A stretch of DNA of 64,000 bases from an uncultured Muribaculum sp. (GTDB lineage: Bacteria; Bacteroidota; Bacteroidia; Bacteroidales; Muribaculaceae): positions 7,071 to 71,070 of the forward strand of contig NZ_CAJTYX010000009.1 of assembly GCF_910583865.1 (NCBI RefSeq), given 5' to 3'. This document shows positions 1 through 8,080 of this stretch, piece by piece. The position numbers were made by a program, and so were the translations under genes. The notes beneath the pieces are model-generated. The model made no database searches. It was not told where the DNA came from and saw only the letters and a program-made list of their open reading frames with translations. The first letter of the stretch is position 1, and every line of letters begins with the position of its first letter.

Positions 1-60
1 TAAAAATGTCGCTAAAAATGTCGCTAAAAATGTCGCTAAAAATGTCGCTAAAAATGTCGC
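1..60 (+). repeat. 12-bp tandem repeat, five units, coding for (KNVA)n
   Basis: Five perfect copies of taaaaatgtcgc lie head to tail, with a sixth partial copy at 61-67. The unit is four codons, so a change in copy number keeps the frame and only alters the length of the linker before the winged helix. The array may extend left of the window. Confidence 0.95.
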
Positions 61-253
61 TAAAAATTTAACCGGGCGACAGCAACAAATAATAAACTTC
101 ATCAGCGAGAATCCTCATATCACCCGTGCCGAGATAGCAAAGGCAATCGGCGTTGCCACCAAAACAATCGAACGTGAACTCTCCATTCTCTCCGAGATAG
201 TCCGCTATGTTGGCTCTAAGAAAGGCGGATACTGGGATATTAAACAAGGTTGA
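2..253 (+). CDS. C-terminal end of a winged-helix, Schlafen/AlbA_2-type regulator (5' truncated)
   Basis: An open frame enters from the window edge and ends at TGA 251-253. It begins with five Lys-Asn-Val-Ala units and continues into about 60 residues that read as a winged helix-turn-helix: a first helix around QQQIINFISENP, a helix-turn-helix around RAEIAKAIGVATKTIERELS, and a wing ending in GGYWDI. From family knowledge, Bacteroidota ATP-binding proteins with an N-terminal AlbA_2 (Schlafen-like) domain often end in K/E-N-V-x repeats followed by such a winged helix. The catalytic part lies outside the window, so the family call rests on the tail alone. No initiator is visible. Confidence 0.65.
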   Translation, partial: KNVAKNVAKNVAKNVAKNVAKNLTGRQQQIINFISENPHITRAEIAKAIGVATKTIERELSILSEIVRYVGSKKGGYWDIKQG

Positions 254-343
254 TTGCATGTTTTGTCCTATATTATAAACTGGGGTAAATGGCATTCAAG
301 CAATAAATTGGATGATATGGAGTGGTTTGTGCGGGGAAATGAG

Positions 344-351
344 TAAATTTG
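344..351 (+). promoter_or_regulatory. -7 box TAAATTTG for the kinase/ABC pair
   Basis: Perfect match to the Bacteroidota -7 consensus TAnnTTTG, 44 bp before the kinase ATG at 396. No well-spaced -33 TTTG is evident; a TTTG at 326-329 is too close. Confidence 0.55.
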
Positions 352-395
352 AGGATTGAAATTTACAATAAGGTTAAAAATCCGATCAATATATC

Positions 396-1487
396 ATGGC
401 TGACTTCAACGGTATTGTGGCACGGTTTGCCACCGAGGGAACTGTCGGGAGCGTTAAGCCTCTCGGCAACGGTCTTATCAATGACACTTATGTGGTGCGC
501 ACGGAGGAGGCGGACATGCCCGACTATGTGCTGCAGCGCATCAACCATCATATATTCACCGATGTCGACGTGCTACAGTCCAACATCGAGGCTGTCACTG
601 CGCATATACGCCGTAAGCTTGAGGAGAGCGGCGCGGATGATATCGACCGCAAGGTGCTGCGTTTCATTCCTGTTAGAGGTGGAGGCAAGACGTATCATTT
701 CGACGGTGAGAGCTATTGGCGCATGATGGCGTTCATCCCCGGGGCGCACACTCTCGAAGCCGTCACTCCGGAGTCGTCGCGCGACGCCGGCAGGGCCTTC
801 GGCGAGTTCCAGGCGATGCTCGTCGACATGGATGCCGACCTGAAGGAGAGCATTCCCGATTTCCACAACATGGAGCTGCGTCTGCGCCAGCTCCGCGAGG
901 CCGTGGCGCTCGACAAGGCCGGACGCGTGGAGGGCGTGCGCGACATTCTCGAAGAGATTGAGAGCCGTGCCGATGAGATGTGTCTTGCCGAGAGGCTTCA
1001 TCGTGAAGGGAAGCTGCCAAAGCGCATATGCCACTGCGACACGAAGGTCAACAACATGATGTTTGACGAGCATGGGCAGGTGCTTTGCGTGATCGACCTC
1101 GACACGGTGATGCCGAGCTACGTGTTCAGCGACTACGGCGACTTCCTGCGCACCGGAGCCAACAAAGGCGACGAGGATGACCGCGACCTTTCGCGTGTGG
1201 AGTTCGACATGGACATATTCCGTGCCTTCACCGAAGGTTACCTCTCGTCTGCACGGACGTTTCTTACTCCGGTGGAAATTGACAATCTGCCTTACGCAGC
1301 CGCGATGTTCCCCTACATGCAGGCGGTGCGCTTTCTCGCCGACTATATCAATGGCGACACATATTATAAGATACAATATCCCGACCACAATCTCGTACGT
1401 ACCCGTGCCCAGATGAAGTTGCTCCATAGTGTCGACAGGCACACTCCGGAGATGCGCGCATTTATCGCGTCGGTGGCCGGGGCATAA
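396..1487 (+). CDS. Aminoglycoside-phosphotransferase-fold sugar kinase, NahK-like
   Basis: The 363-residue protein has the APH/choline-kinase fold. The Brenner catalytic loop HCDTKVNN is at about residue 212 and the metal-binding VIDLDTVMPSYVFSDYGD at about 232. An early glycine-rich segment, PLGNGLINDTYVV, fits the nucleotide loop. The HCDTK and LDTVMP wording resembles N-acetylhexosamine 1-kinase (NahK), so phosphorylation of a hexosamine or another sugar at C1 is the best guess; the true substrate is unknown. The protein is cytoplasmic with no signal peptide. The ABC-ATPase gene follows 27 bp later on the same strand, so the two are probably co-transcribed. Confidence 0.8.
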   Translation: MADFNGIVARFATEGTVGSVKPLGNGLINDTYVVRTEEADMPDYVLQRINHHIFTDVDVLQSNIEAVTAHIRRKLEESGADDIDRKVLRFIPVRGGGKTYHFDGESYWRMMAFIPGAHTLEAVTPESSRDAGRAFGEFQAMLVDMDADLKESIPDFHNMELRLRQLREAVALDKAGRVEGVRDILEEIESRADEMCLAERLHREGKLPKRICHCDTKVNNMMFDEHGQVLCVIDLDTVMPSYVFSDYGDFLRTGANKGDEDDRDLSRVEFDMDIFRAFTEGYLSSARTFLTPVEIDNLPYAAAMFPYMQAVRFLADYINGDTYYKIQYPDHNLVRTRAQMKLLHSVDRHTPEMRAFIASVAGA

Positions 1488-1514
1488 TGGAAGGAGCATA
1501 GAAAAACAATTGGA

Positions 1515-2948
1515 ATGAAGGAACTGCTGACCATTTGCGCTCCGTCGCTGACATGGCGTTTATGCCGGATTACCGTCCCGCGCGACATCGTGATTCCCGA
1601 GGGTGTCGCGGTGCTGTTCGGTCCCAACGGATCGGGCAAGTCGACACTCGGCAACATTATCGAGAAGGGGTGGAACATCACTACTAACCGCATCACCACG
1701 CCGAGGGCGCAGAAACCGACGGTGAGGATGATCGAGTTCTCCGACATACATTCTCTCGCCGGCTTCCATACTGAGTATTACCAGCAGCGCATGGAGGCCA
1801 CCATGAACGATGACGTGCCTACTGTTGGCGCTCTGCTCGGGGCGCGCATGCAGATGCCCCGGTGGGGCGAACTGTCCCGGCGTTTCTCGCTCGGCGACAT
1901 AGCTGACAAGAAGATCAATTACCTGTCGAGCGGGGAGCTGCGCAAGCTGTTGCTCGTCAACACTCTCCTTGACGCTCCTGACCTGCTCGTGCTCGACAAT
2001 CCGTATATCGGGCTTGATGCCGCCTCCCGCGACGTGTTCAACGACACCCTGCGCGAGGTGGCTGCCTCCGGGACGTCGGTCATGCTTCTGCTGTGCAACC
2101 CTGTGGAGATTCCCGATTTCACCGACATGTTCATCCCCATCGAGGATATGTCGGTGGGGGAGCCGATTGCTGCGGCTGATGGCGTGTCGGTCACAGGTGT
2201 GCGCGAGGCCGCATGGGCAATGATGGATTATGCCGTAGACCTCAGGGCGATTCCTTCGCGTCCGGCCCCGGTCGCGCCCCACGACGTGACGTTCGCCCTG
2301 CATGACTGCCGTGTCGCCTATGGCACACGCACAATCCTTGAGCATGTCGACTGGACGGTGAAGTGTGGCGAGGGATGGGCGCTCGAAGGCCCTAACGGAG
2401 CCGGGAAGTCATTGCTCCTTAGCCTTGTCTTTGCTGACAACCCGCAGGCTTATTCCAATGACATAACCATATTTGACAGGCGTCGCGGTTCCGGCGAGAG
2501 CATATGGGATATAAAGCGGCGCATCGGCTACGTGTCGCCGGAGATGCACCTGTACTTCCGCTCCGGGGGTACGGTGCTGCAGGTGGTGGCGCAGGGATTG
2601 CGCGACACTTCGGGTGGCTTCGGCTCCGTATCTGCCGCCGCTGCGGAAGAGGCAATGCGGTGGCTGCGGCTGTTCCACATGGAGGGGATGGCGGGCACCC
2701 CTTATCGTACCTTGTCGGCAGGGATGCAGCGCCTGGTGCTTATCGCGCGCACGTTCATCAAACATCCCGACCTGCTCATATTCGACGAGCCGCTCCACGG
2801 GCTTGATGCGGCGAGGAAACGTGCCGTGCGCGCCGTGGTCAATGAGATTGCACGCCGCGATTCGCCATCCATCGTCTACATCACCCACTACAGGCCGGAA
2901 ATCCCCGAGTCAATCACCCGTCATTTCGTGCTTACGCGCAGGGACTGA
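1515..2948 (+). CDS. Twin-nucleotide-binding-domain ABC ATPase, ModF-like
   Basis: Two ABC ATPase domains share one 477-residue chain with no membrane segments. Domain 1 has Walker A GPNGSGKST (about residue 36), signature LSSGELRK (about 136) and Walker B LLVLDNPYIGLD (about 158). Domain 2 has Walker A GPNGAGKS (about 296), signature LSAGMQRL (about 402) and Walker B LLIFDEPLHGLD (about 422). Domain 1 carries Asn where the catalytic Glu normally follows the Walker B Asp, so only site 2 looks fully hydrolytic. The layout matches ModF/PhrA-type soluble ABC proteins whose role is poorly defined. It follows the kinase by 27 bp and converges on the U32 gene. Confidence 0.75.
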   Translation: MKELLTICAPSLTWRLCRITVPRDIVIPEGVAVLFGPNGSGKSTLGNIIEKGWNITTNRITTPRAQKPTVRMIEFSDIHSLAGFHTEYYQQRMEATMNDDVPTVGALLGARMQMPRWGELSRRFSLGDIADKKINYLSSGELRKLLLVNTLLDAPDLLVLDNPYIGLDAASRDVFNDTLREVAASGTSVMLLLCNPVEIPDFTDMFIPIEDMSVGEPIAAADGVSVTGVREAAWAMMDYAVDLRAIPSRPAPVAPHDVTFALHDCRVAYGTRTILEHVDWTVKCGEGWALEGPNGAGKSLLLSLVFADNPQAYSNDITIFDRRRGSGESIWDIKRRIGYVSPEMHLYFRSGGTVLQVVAQGLRDTSGGFGSVSAAAAEEAMRWLRLFHMEGMAGTPYRTLSAGMQRLVLIARTFIKHPDLLIFDEPLHGLDAARKRAVRAVVNEIARRDSPSIVYITHYRPEIPESITRHFVLTRRD

Positions 2949-2982
2949 GCCGTCGGGAAGGAGTTCCTGACTTTCCGGTGTT

Positions 2983-4848
2983 TTAAAGTTTCACCACATG
3001 CATGCGGCATGCCGCGCAGTCGAAGTCGAGGCGCAGCATCAGCCGGCGCTCGCCTGACATATCCGCCACCAGCTTTAGCGGCCCTTTCAGCGAGGCGCAC
3101 CCGGGAGTGCGCAGGCATGCGCCAAGCTCGCGGCGCAGGCAGTAGCGCGTGGTCATCACGGTCGGTTCCGCTTCGCTGCGTATTGTCGATGTTTCCGCCG
3201 CAGGCTCTATCTTCCCCGTCACACCATGGTCGCGGTAGACCTTTTCAGCCAATGTGTTGGCCACGTTGGCATGGCGCGACAGCGTGGTGCCTGACGGCCA
3301 CACGACCTGTGGATCCTCCTTGCGCCTGGGTTCACGCCGGTAGTTGATTTTCGCGTTGCGGTCGAGCAACGCGATTGCGTCGCGCCGCAGCGCAGTGAGT
3401 ATCGATGCCGGGATGAATATTCCGGAAGTGGCACGGTTGTCAATATCGCGCACGCGGTAGATCGTGCCGCCGAGCTTGGCGAGCACACGCCGTTGCGCGT
3501 CGGCCTGTGGGGTGCGCGCTGCCGATAGGGGGATGTCGCGCGCGATGGTGGTCACTGACGTGCCGCGCTCGTCGGTAAGGTCGATGGCTATCCCGTCGGT
3601 GCTTGTCGGGCGCAGCCGCATGTCGAGCCATATGGTGCGGATGGCAGGGCGTGACACTTCGCGCTCGAATGCCGTGTCGCTGTTGCGGTAGAGCACTGTG
3701 CCGGGCGTCGGTGTCACCCTGGAGGCCGGGAATATGCGCGATCCATCCACTCGGTTGGCCCGGAAGCCCGAGAAAAGTCCGGCCGCGTTGAAGTAGCCAA
3801 GGCCGTCGCCGTTGGCGAGACGCGTGAGCAGCGACACATCGATTGACCCGTCGGGGCGCGTGCGCACGACTTTCCCTACCGGTTCGCCCTGCGATTTCGG
3901 AGTGCGCATGGATGCCATTTTCGTTGTCGGTCGCGCTTCGTCGAGGAAGTAGGACGTGAATCCTCTGTTGAAACTCTTTTCGAGCGCCGGCGTAAACGGA
4001 ATCTCGCTTTGGCCGGCGGAGCTGCGGCGGTAGATGTCGGGTGCGGCGGCTATCGCCTCGTCGACGGCATGGCGGTAGAATGCTGTCACGTTCTTGACAT
4101 ATGCCTCGTCCTTCAGCCTCCCCTCGATCTTGAACGAGGATATGCCCGCATCCATCATCGGCAGGATTGAGCCGGCACGCCGCAAGTCGCGGAGCGACAG
4201 GTAGTGGCGCGGGATGCTGTCGACTGGACGGTCGTCACCGTCGAGCAGCGTGAATGGAAGGCGGCATATCTGGGCGCACTCTCCACGGTTGGCGCTGCGT
4301 CCTCCCGCGAAATAGCTTGCCTGGCAGTCGCCGCTGTAGCTCACGCACAGCGCGCCATGGACGAATGCCTCAAGGGCGGTGTCGGGCACCGCCTCTTTCA
4401 CGGCACGTATCTCGTCGAGCGTGAGTTCGCGCGGCAGCACGAGCTGGCTGAAGCCGAGTTGCGCAAGGAAGCGCGCCTTTTCCGGTGTGCGTATGTCGCA
4501 TTGTGTCGAGGCGTGCAGAGCTATGGGCGGCAGGTCGAGACGCAGCATTGCCATATCCTGCACTATCAGCGCGTCGACCCCGTCTCGCCACAGGCTTGTG
4601 GCGAGACGCTCGGCGTCGCGTAGTTCGTTCTCATATATGATGGTGTTGAGGGTGGCGTAGATGCGTGCGTCGAAGCGGTGCGCATAGTCGCACAGGGCCG
4701 CTATCTCGTCGACCGGATTGCCGGCGGCGGCGCGTGCTCCGAATCGGTCAGCACCGATGTAGACGGCATCGGCTCCGCAGTCGATGGCGGCGCGGGCGAT
4801 GTCGGCATTGCGTGCCGGCGACAGCAGTTCGATATGGCGTGGTGGCAT
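2983..4848 (-). CDS. Peptidase U32 family protein (RlhA/YegQ-like)
   Basis: The 621-residue protein starts with the U32 barrel: an N-terminal ELLSPARN motif, DAVYIGADRFGARA at about residue 26, and the family block with SYSGDCQASYF, GRSANRGECAQICR and the conserved Cys cluster near residues 165-195, followed by SSFKIEGRLKD. The C-terminal half matches the long-form U32 proteins (RlhA is about 650 residues) and contains further Cys at the extreme C-terminus. E. coli members act in rRNA or tRNA cytidine/uridine hydroxylation rather than proteolysis, so an RNA-modifying role is more likely than collagenase activity (family inference). A -7 box TATCTTTG lies about 20 bp before the ATG, inside a dispersed repeat. 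Confidence 0.85.
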   Translation of the reverse strand: MPPRHIELLSPARNADIARAAIDCGADAVYIGADRFGARAAAGNPVDEIAALCDYAHRFDARIYATLNTIIYENELRDAERLATSLWRDGVDALIVQDMAMLRLDLPPIALHASTQCDIRTPEKARFLAQLGFSQLVLPRELTLDEIRAVKEAVPDTALEAFVHGALCVSYSGDCQASYFAGGRSANRGECAQICRLPFTLLDGDDRPVDSIPRHYLSLRDLRRAGSILPMMDAGISSFKIEGRLKDEAYVKNVTAFYRHAVDEAIAAAPDIYRRSSAGQSEIPFTPALEKSFNRGFTSYFLDEARPTTKMASMRTPKSQGEPVGKVVRTRPDGSIDVSLLTRLANGDGLGYFNAAGLFSGFRANRVDGSRIFPASRVTPTPGTVLYRNSDTAFEREVSRPAIRTIWLDMRLRPTSTDGIAIDLTDERGTSVTTIARDIPLSAARTPQADAQRRVLAKLGGTIYRVRDIDNRATSGIFIPASILTALRRDAIALLDRNAKINYRREPRRKEDPQVVWPSGTTLSRHANVANTLAEKVYRDHGVTGKIEPAAETSTIRSEAEPTVMTTRYCLRRELGACLRTPGCASLKGPLKLVADMSGERRLMLRLDFDCAACRMHVVKL

Positions 4849-4864
4849 AGGATATCTTTATTGG

Positions 4865-4936
4865 CGCAAAGATACGGATAAGTCGAGTGCAAAGCCAAAT
4901 TTATTTGGGCTTTGCCGAGCGTAAGTATCTAAGGCG
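4865..4936 (-). repeat. Dispersed palindromic element, copy 1, carrying a -7 box
   Basis: This is a 72-bp element with outer GATAC/GTATC ends and an inner hairpin GCAAAGCCAAAT / ATTTGGGCTTTGC. On the minus strand its first part reads TATCTTTG (4867-4874), a perfect -7 box for the U32 gene, with a TTTG 21 bp further upstream. Related copies are at 4942-5003, 46063-46126 and 52978-53049. Confidence 0.8.
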
Positions 4937-4941
4937 ATAGT

Positions 4942-5003
4942 CAAAGATACGGATAAGTCGAGTGCAAAGCCAAATTTATTTGGTTTTGCCGAGCGTGAGT
5001 GCC
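4942..5003 (-). repeat. Dispersed palindromic element, copy 2
   Basis: Direct tandem copy of the element 75 bp downstream of copy 1, nearly identical up to the CCGAGCGTGAGT end. It sits only 4 bp beyond the stop codon of the outer-membrane protein gene. Its -7 box points away from that gene towards copy 1. Confidence 0.75.
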
Positions 5004-5007
5004 ACAT

Positions 5008-7092
5008 TTATCGGCCGCCTGCGGTAGAGGCGTCGGTCTTGGCGTCTGCGTTGACGAGTTTGTTGACTCCGCGTTTCTGTCGGCCCCACTGCACGTTGTA
5101 GCTTACGGATATGTACGGCATACGCATGTCGAGGCGCATATGCTGCTCGTTGGTGTTCCACTTGCTCAGTGACCGCGACCCCTGGTCGTATCTTCCGAAG
5201 GGCATGATCATGCCGGCGCTGAACTGCCAGTTTTTCCAGTTATATGCCAGGTCGATCATGCTGATGTTCTCGCCCCAGCTTATTTTTTCTCCCCACAGGT
5301 CATGCTGTGCGCGGACGTACATTCCGGAGAGGATGAATCCCCAATGGGTCACCTGCAGGTTCACGTTGCCGCTCCATGCGTTGTTGTGGTGGTCATAACC
5401 GGTGCCGCGCATCCGTTCCATTCGGTACTGCACACCTCCGCTGAGGGTCACCCAGCCCGGAAGCACCTCGATCTGCGGGTATAAGAAGAACGACAGGTTC
5501 TGTAGCCCCCGGCTGTTTTCGTAGGTGGTTACGAGCCGGTCATCCATCCATTGCAGCAGCGGGGTGATCGCGTTGGGCGAAGTGAAGGCGCGTATGCCGA
5601 AAGAGCCGTTTACCCTCGGCAGGTTGAAGCCGTAGCGGAAAGTAAGCATGTAGGAGTTGGCCGTCCGGATGTTCGTGTTGCCTATGCGCCATTGGAAGCC
5701 GTCGAGCTGTTGCGGCACGGGATTGGTCTCGGCAAGCGACGGCGTCGACTGCCATGAGGTGAAGTTGAGACGGAAGTTGTGGTTCTGATTCAACGAGTAG
5801 GTGACCGTGGCCTGGGGGCGTGCGCTCCATGAGTGGTTGCCCCGCGATGATTCCTTGAAATAGAAGTCGGTGTATTGCGCGCCGATTCCAGCCGTGGCGG
5901 TCCATTTCCCGAAGCGTTGGAGATATTCGGCGAAGAAATATACTCTGTCCTGGCGCTGATGGAATATGGCGCCCCCGAGGTTCTCATACCGCGACCTGTT
6001 GCGGTTGGCCTTGTATGATGCCCCTGCGGTAAGCCGCGATTTGTCCCAGTTCTTGATGTAGTCGGCTTCGATGCCGTAAGCCTGGTTGCGGTCCTTGATG
6101 TTGGTATGGATGTCGGTCAGATAACCGGTAGCGCCCGGCAGTTGCTCCATATAATCGGAGTATGAACGGCCGAAATATAACGAACTGTTAAAATCTACAA
6201 CAAGCATCTGTTTATTAGCAAAATGCTGCTGAAGATATAGCGAGAGATAAGGCGTTGTGCCTTTGTCACCGTGGGAATCGGTGAGCAAGATATCGTCGGC
6301 GTCATTGCTGAGCGAGAGCAGCCCGTTGTAAAGAAATTTGTCGGAAAATTTATGGAAAGTGTTGATCTCGGCCATAAACACTGTGGTATCAGGCTTGACA
6401 TAGCTATAGGAAACGTATGGCCGCATGAAAGAATTGTCAAGGTGGCCTCCGCGCGAAGTTTCATCTCGTCGAAGCACACTGCCGTCGGGATATGTGAACG
6501 TCTCGGTATAGTCGCGATGCGTTTTCAAATTCTCTGTCATCTTGTAGTGCAGTCCGGCACTCCATTGCGAACGTCCTGAATTGATTTTTACATCGGCCAT
6601 ATAATATCCCCATGCCTCGTTGAGTGCCGGTTGTGCTCGCAACTGCAGTGAGCCTCCGAGTGTGGGATTGGCCACGATGAAGTTCAATACGTAGTTCGCC
6701 CCTCCGTACCTTAGTCCGGGATTGTCCATCCACTCCACGCGCTTGATGCTTTCGGGGAGCAACGCCCTGACCTGGTCGATGGACGACTCTCTGCCGTTGA
6801 TGCGCACCTGCACTGACTCTCCTGCGGCCTGTATGGTCCCGAGGGCGTCGTTGACCGTCAGTGACGGAATCATGAGGTTGTTGAGCAGCTGCATGCCATT
6901 CTTGGATGCCTCCAATGCGCTCTGCGATGGATGGTAGACATCCATGTCGGCCTTGCGGACTACTTTGGGCGCCTCGATCACGACCTCTTTGAGTTGCTGT
7001 GTCGCCGCCACAGTATCCGTTGTCTCTGTCTGTGCCATGAGGGATGCCCCGCAGCATGATAAAGCTACCGCAAAGGCATAGATATTCTTCAT
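5008..7092 (-). CDS. Outer-membrane beta-barrel protein (OMP_b-brl / TonB-receptor-like)
   Basis: The 694-residue protein is read from the ATG at 7092, because MKNIYAFAVALSCCGASLMAQ is a clear signal peptide; an upstream in-frame start would add ten unlikely residues. After the signal there is a short linker (LKEVVIEAPKVV), a small plug-like domain with SVQVRINGRES and ESIKRVEWMDNPGLRYG, then about 20 amphipathic strands to the C-terminus. No carboxypeptidase-regulatory-like domain is seen, which matches the OMP_b-brl_3 group rather than SusC. The substrate is unknown. A Crp/Fnr-type regulator lies 75 bp upstream on the same strand and may control it. Confidence 0.8.
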   Translation of the reverse strand: MKNIYAFAVALSCCGASLMAQTETTDTVAATQQLKEVVIEAPKVVRKADMDVYHPSQSALEASKNGMQLLNNLMIPSLTVNDALGTIQAAGESVQVRINGRESSIDQVRALLPESIKRVEWMDNPGLRYGGANYVLNFIVANPTLGGSLQLRAQPALNEAWGYYMADVKINSGRSQWSAGLHYKMTENLKTHRDYTETFTYPDGSVLRRDETSRGGHLDNSFMRPYVSYSYVKPDTTVFMAEINTFHKFSDKFLYNGLLSLSNDADDILLTDSHGDKGTTPYLSLYLQQHFANKQMLVVDFNSSLYFGRSYSDYMEQLPGATGYLTDIHTNIKDRNQAYGIEADYIKNWDKSRLTAGASYKANRNRSRYENLGGAIFHQRQDRVYFFAEYLQRFGKWTATAGIGAQYTDFYFKESSRGNHSWSARPQATVTYSLNQNHNFRLNFTSWQSTPSLAETNPVPQQLDGFQWRIGNTNIRTANSYMLTFRYGFNLPRVNGSFGIRAFTSPNAITPLLQWMDDRLVTTYENSRGLQNLSFFLYPQIEVLPGWVTLSGGVQYRMERMRGTGYDHHNNAWSGNVNLQVTHWGFILSGMYVRAQHDLWGEKISWGENISMIDLAYNWKNWQFSAGMIMPFGRYDQGSRSLSKWNTNEQHMRLDMRMPYISVSYNVQWGRQKRGVNKLVNADAKTDASTAGGR

Positions 7093-7167
7093 ATTGATGA
7101 CTCTTTTGGATTCAAGGCACAAATTTAAGGTGTAAAGTGTAATTCTGTCTCAACAAATGTTGAAATA

Positions 7168-7737
7168 TTAGAGGTTGATATTCTTCCGGAGGCGGCTTAG
7201 ATGGGTGGGTGTGATTTTGAGGAAAGAGGCGATATCCTTCAATGAAAACAGATTGAACAGGTCGGGATGCTTCGTGATGAGATCGTTATAGCGCTCCTGC
7301 GGAGATTTTGCGTATAGGGCCGCATAACGGTCGTAGACGGTCGAAAACACAGCTTCTGTACTGATCATGACAATATCTTTCAGCTCGCTGTCTTTGTCAA
7401 TACGGTCACCTATCGTCGCGGTCGGGATGCAGAGTATGTCGCACGGTGTCGTGGCGACGACCGAAGTCCTGGCCGGGATGTTTCTGAATGAGAAAGGGAA
7501 ATCGGCTACGAATTCTCCGGTGAATTCCAATCCCAACACATGTTCCGAGCCGTCGTGCCCATACGCCACATATTTGAGAGTCCCCGATCGGATGAATCCC
7601 AGATACTGTGCCACGTATCCCGCTGTGAAGAAATCCTCCCCCTTGTCATAATGGCGTGGAATGCCTTCCTTCAGGCAAAGGTCACGCCAATAGGCCACGG
7701 CGGGAGAGTCGATATATGAGTTGAAATTGTCAGTCAT
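7168..7737 (-). CDS. Crp/Fnr family transcriptional regulator
   Basis: The 189-residue protein has an N-terminal cyclic-nucleotide-binding jelly roll (YDKGEDFFTAGYVAQYLGFIRSGTLKY, then HVLGLEFTGEFVADFPFS at about 66-83) and a short C-terminal helix-turn-helix, FSLKDIASFLKITPTHLSRLRK (about 165-186). The effector-binding Arg of true cAMP receptors is not evident, as is usual in Bacteroidota Crp-like proteins, so the ligand is unknown. It lies directly upstream of the outer-membrane barrel gene, the likely target. Its leader carries a promoter, a six-codon ORF and a terminator, which suggests attenuation. Confidence 0.8.
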   Translation of the reverse strand: MTDNFNSYIDSPAVAYWRDLCLKEGIPRHYDKGEDFFTAGYVAQYLGFIRSGTLKYVAYGHDGSEHVLGLEFTGEFVADFPFSFRNIPARTSVVATTPCDILCIPTATIGDRIDKDSELKDIVMISTEAVFSTVYDRYAALYAKSPQERYNDLITKHPDLFNLFSLKDIASFLKITPTHLSRLRKNINL

Positions 7738-7815
7738 CCATATGAATTGTTAAAGGCTGCATATTTTTTATGTTAAAAACGAACCTGGGAATAGGTATGC
7801 CCATAAAATAAAAAA

Positions 7816-7846
7816 ATTACTCGTCATCACGACGAATAATCTTTTT
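7816..7846 (-). terminator. Terminator-like hairpin in the leader of the Crp-family gene (putative attenuator)
   Basis: The stem ATTATTCGTC / GACGAGTAAT (7831-7840 with 7816-7825, loop of 5) is followed on the minus strand by TTTTTTTATTTTAT, the shape of an intrinsic terminator. It lies between the leader promoter and the regulator ATG at 7737, so it would cut the transcript at about 55-65 nt. The opposite strand also has a short T-run (7842-7846). Confidence 0.65.
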
Positions 7847-7865
7847 ACCTTAAATCTAATACCAT
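7845..7865 (-). CDS. Six-codon leader ORF (M-V-L-D-L-R)
   Basis: ATG at 7865 and TAA at 7845-7847. It begins a few bases after the predicted transcription start and stops 4 bp before the terminator stem at 7840. A ribosome on this stop codon would cover the stem, so translation could control termination. Positional evidence only. Confidence 0.4.
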   Translation of the reverse strand: MVLDLR

Positions 7866-7877
7866 GAAAAACTGATG

Positions 7878-7908
7878 CAAAGATACGGACACTTTGGTAA
7901 ATTGCAAA
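7878..7908 (-). promoter_or_regulatory. Strong promoter for the Crp-family leader (TTTG-N19-TATCTTTG)
   Basis: The -7 box TATCTTTG (7885-7878) and -33 box TTTG (7908-7905) are separated by 19 bp, a near-ideal Bacteroidota promoter. It faces the leader ORF, the terminator and then the regulator. A perfect 9-bp inverted repeat, TTTGGTAAA (7893-7901) and TTTACCAAA (7944-7952), brackets the -33 side and is an operator candidate. Confidence 0.7.
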
Positions 7909-8020
7909 ATTATCCCAACAAAAATGAGCATTATTAACAAATTTTTACCAAATATGCGGCTTTATGCTCGCCATGGTCCGATTTCGCTATGCCGGAATCA
8001 TTTGTTGTATAAAACGAGAG

Positions 8021-8044
8021 AGGCTGTGTCGTGTGACACAGCCT
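8021..8044 (-). terminator. Rho-independent terminator of the glycogen operon
   Basis: Perfect 10-bp stem AGGCTGTGTC / GACACAGCCT with loop gtgt, 37 bp after the GH57 stop codon. The minus strand continues ctctcgttttata, a weak T-tract. Between this hairpin and the Crp leader promoter I see only AT-rich DNA. Confidence 0.8.
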
Positions 8045-8080
8045 CCGGTAGCTTGTTCCCGAAGGGGGGGTAGCATGTGA

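Noticed and set aside
573..1499. Long minus-strand open frame opposite the NahK-like kinase
   Set aside because: Its composition is that of a shadow frame in GC-rich coding DNA, with no recognisable motifs; the plus-strand frame has clear kinase motifs.
3000..3347. Plus-strand small frame opposite the end of the U32 gene
   Set aside because: Arg/Ser/Pro-rich shadow with no motif, fully inside conserved U32 coding sequence.
4865..5003. Tandem 75-bp repeats as a possible CRISPR
   Set aside because: Only two units, each itself palindromic, with no spacers and no cas genes; the same element occurs singly elsewhere.
8040..8080. Run of G (gaaggggggg) after the GH57 stop as a phase-variable tract
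   Set aside because: It lies outside any reading frame, between the stop codon and terminator, so length changes would not affect a protein.
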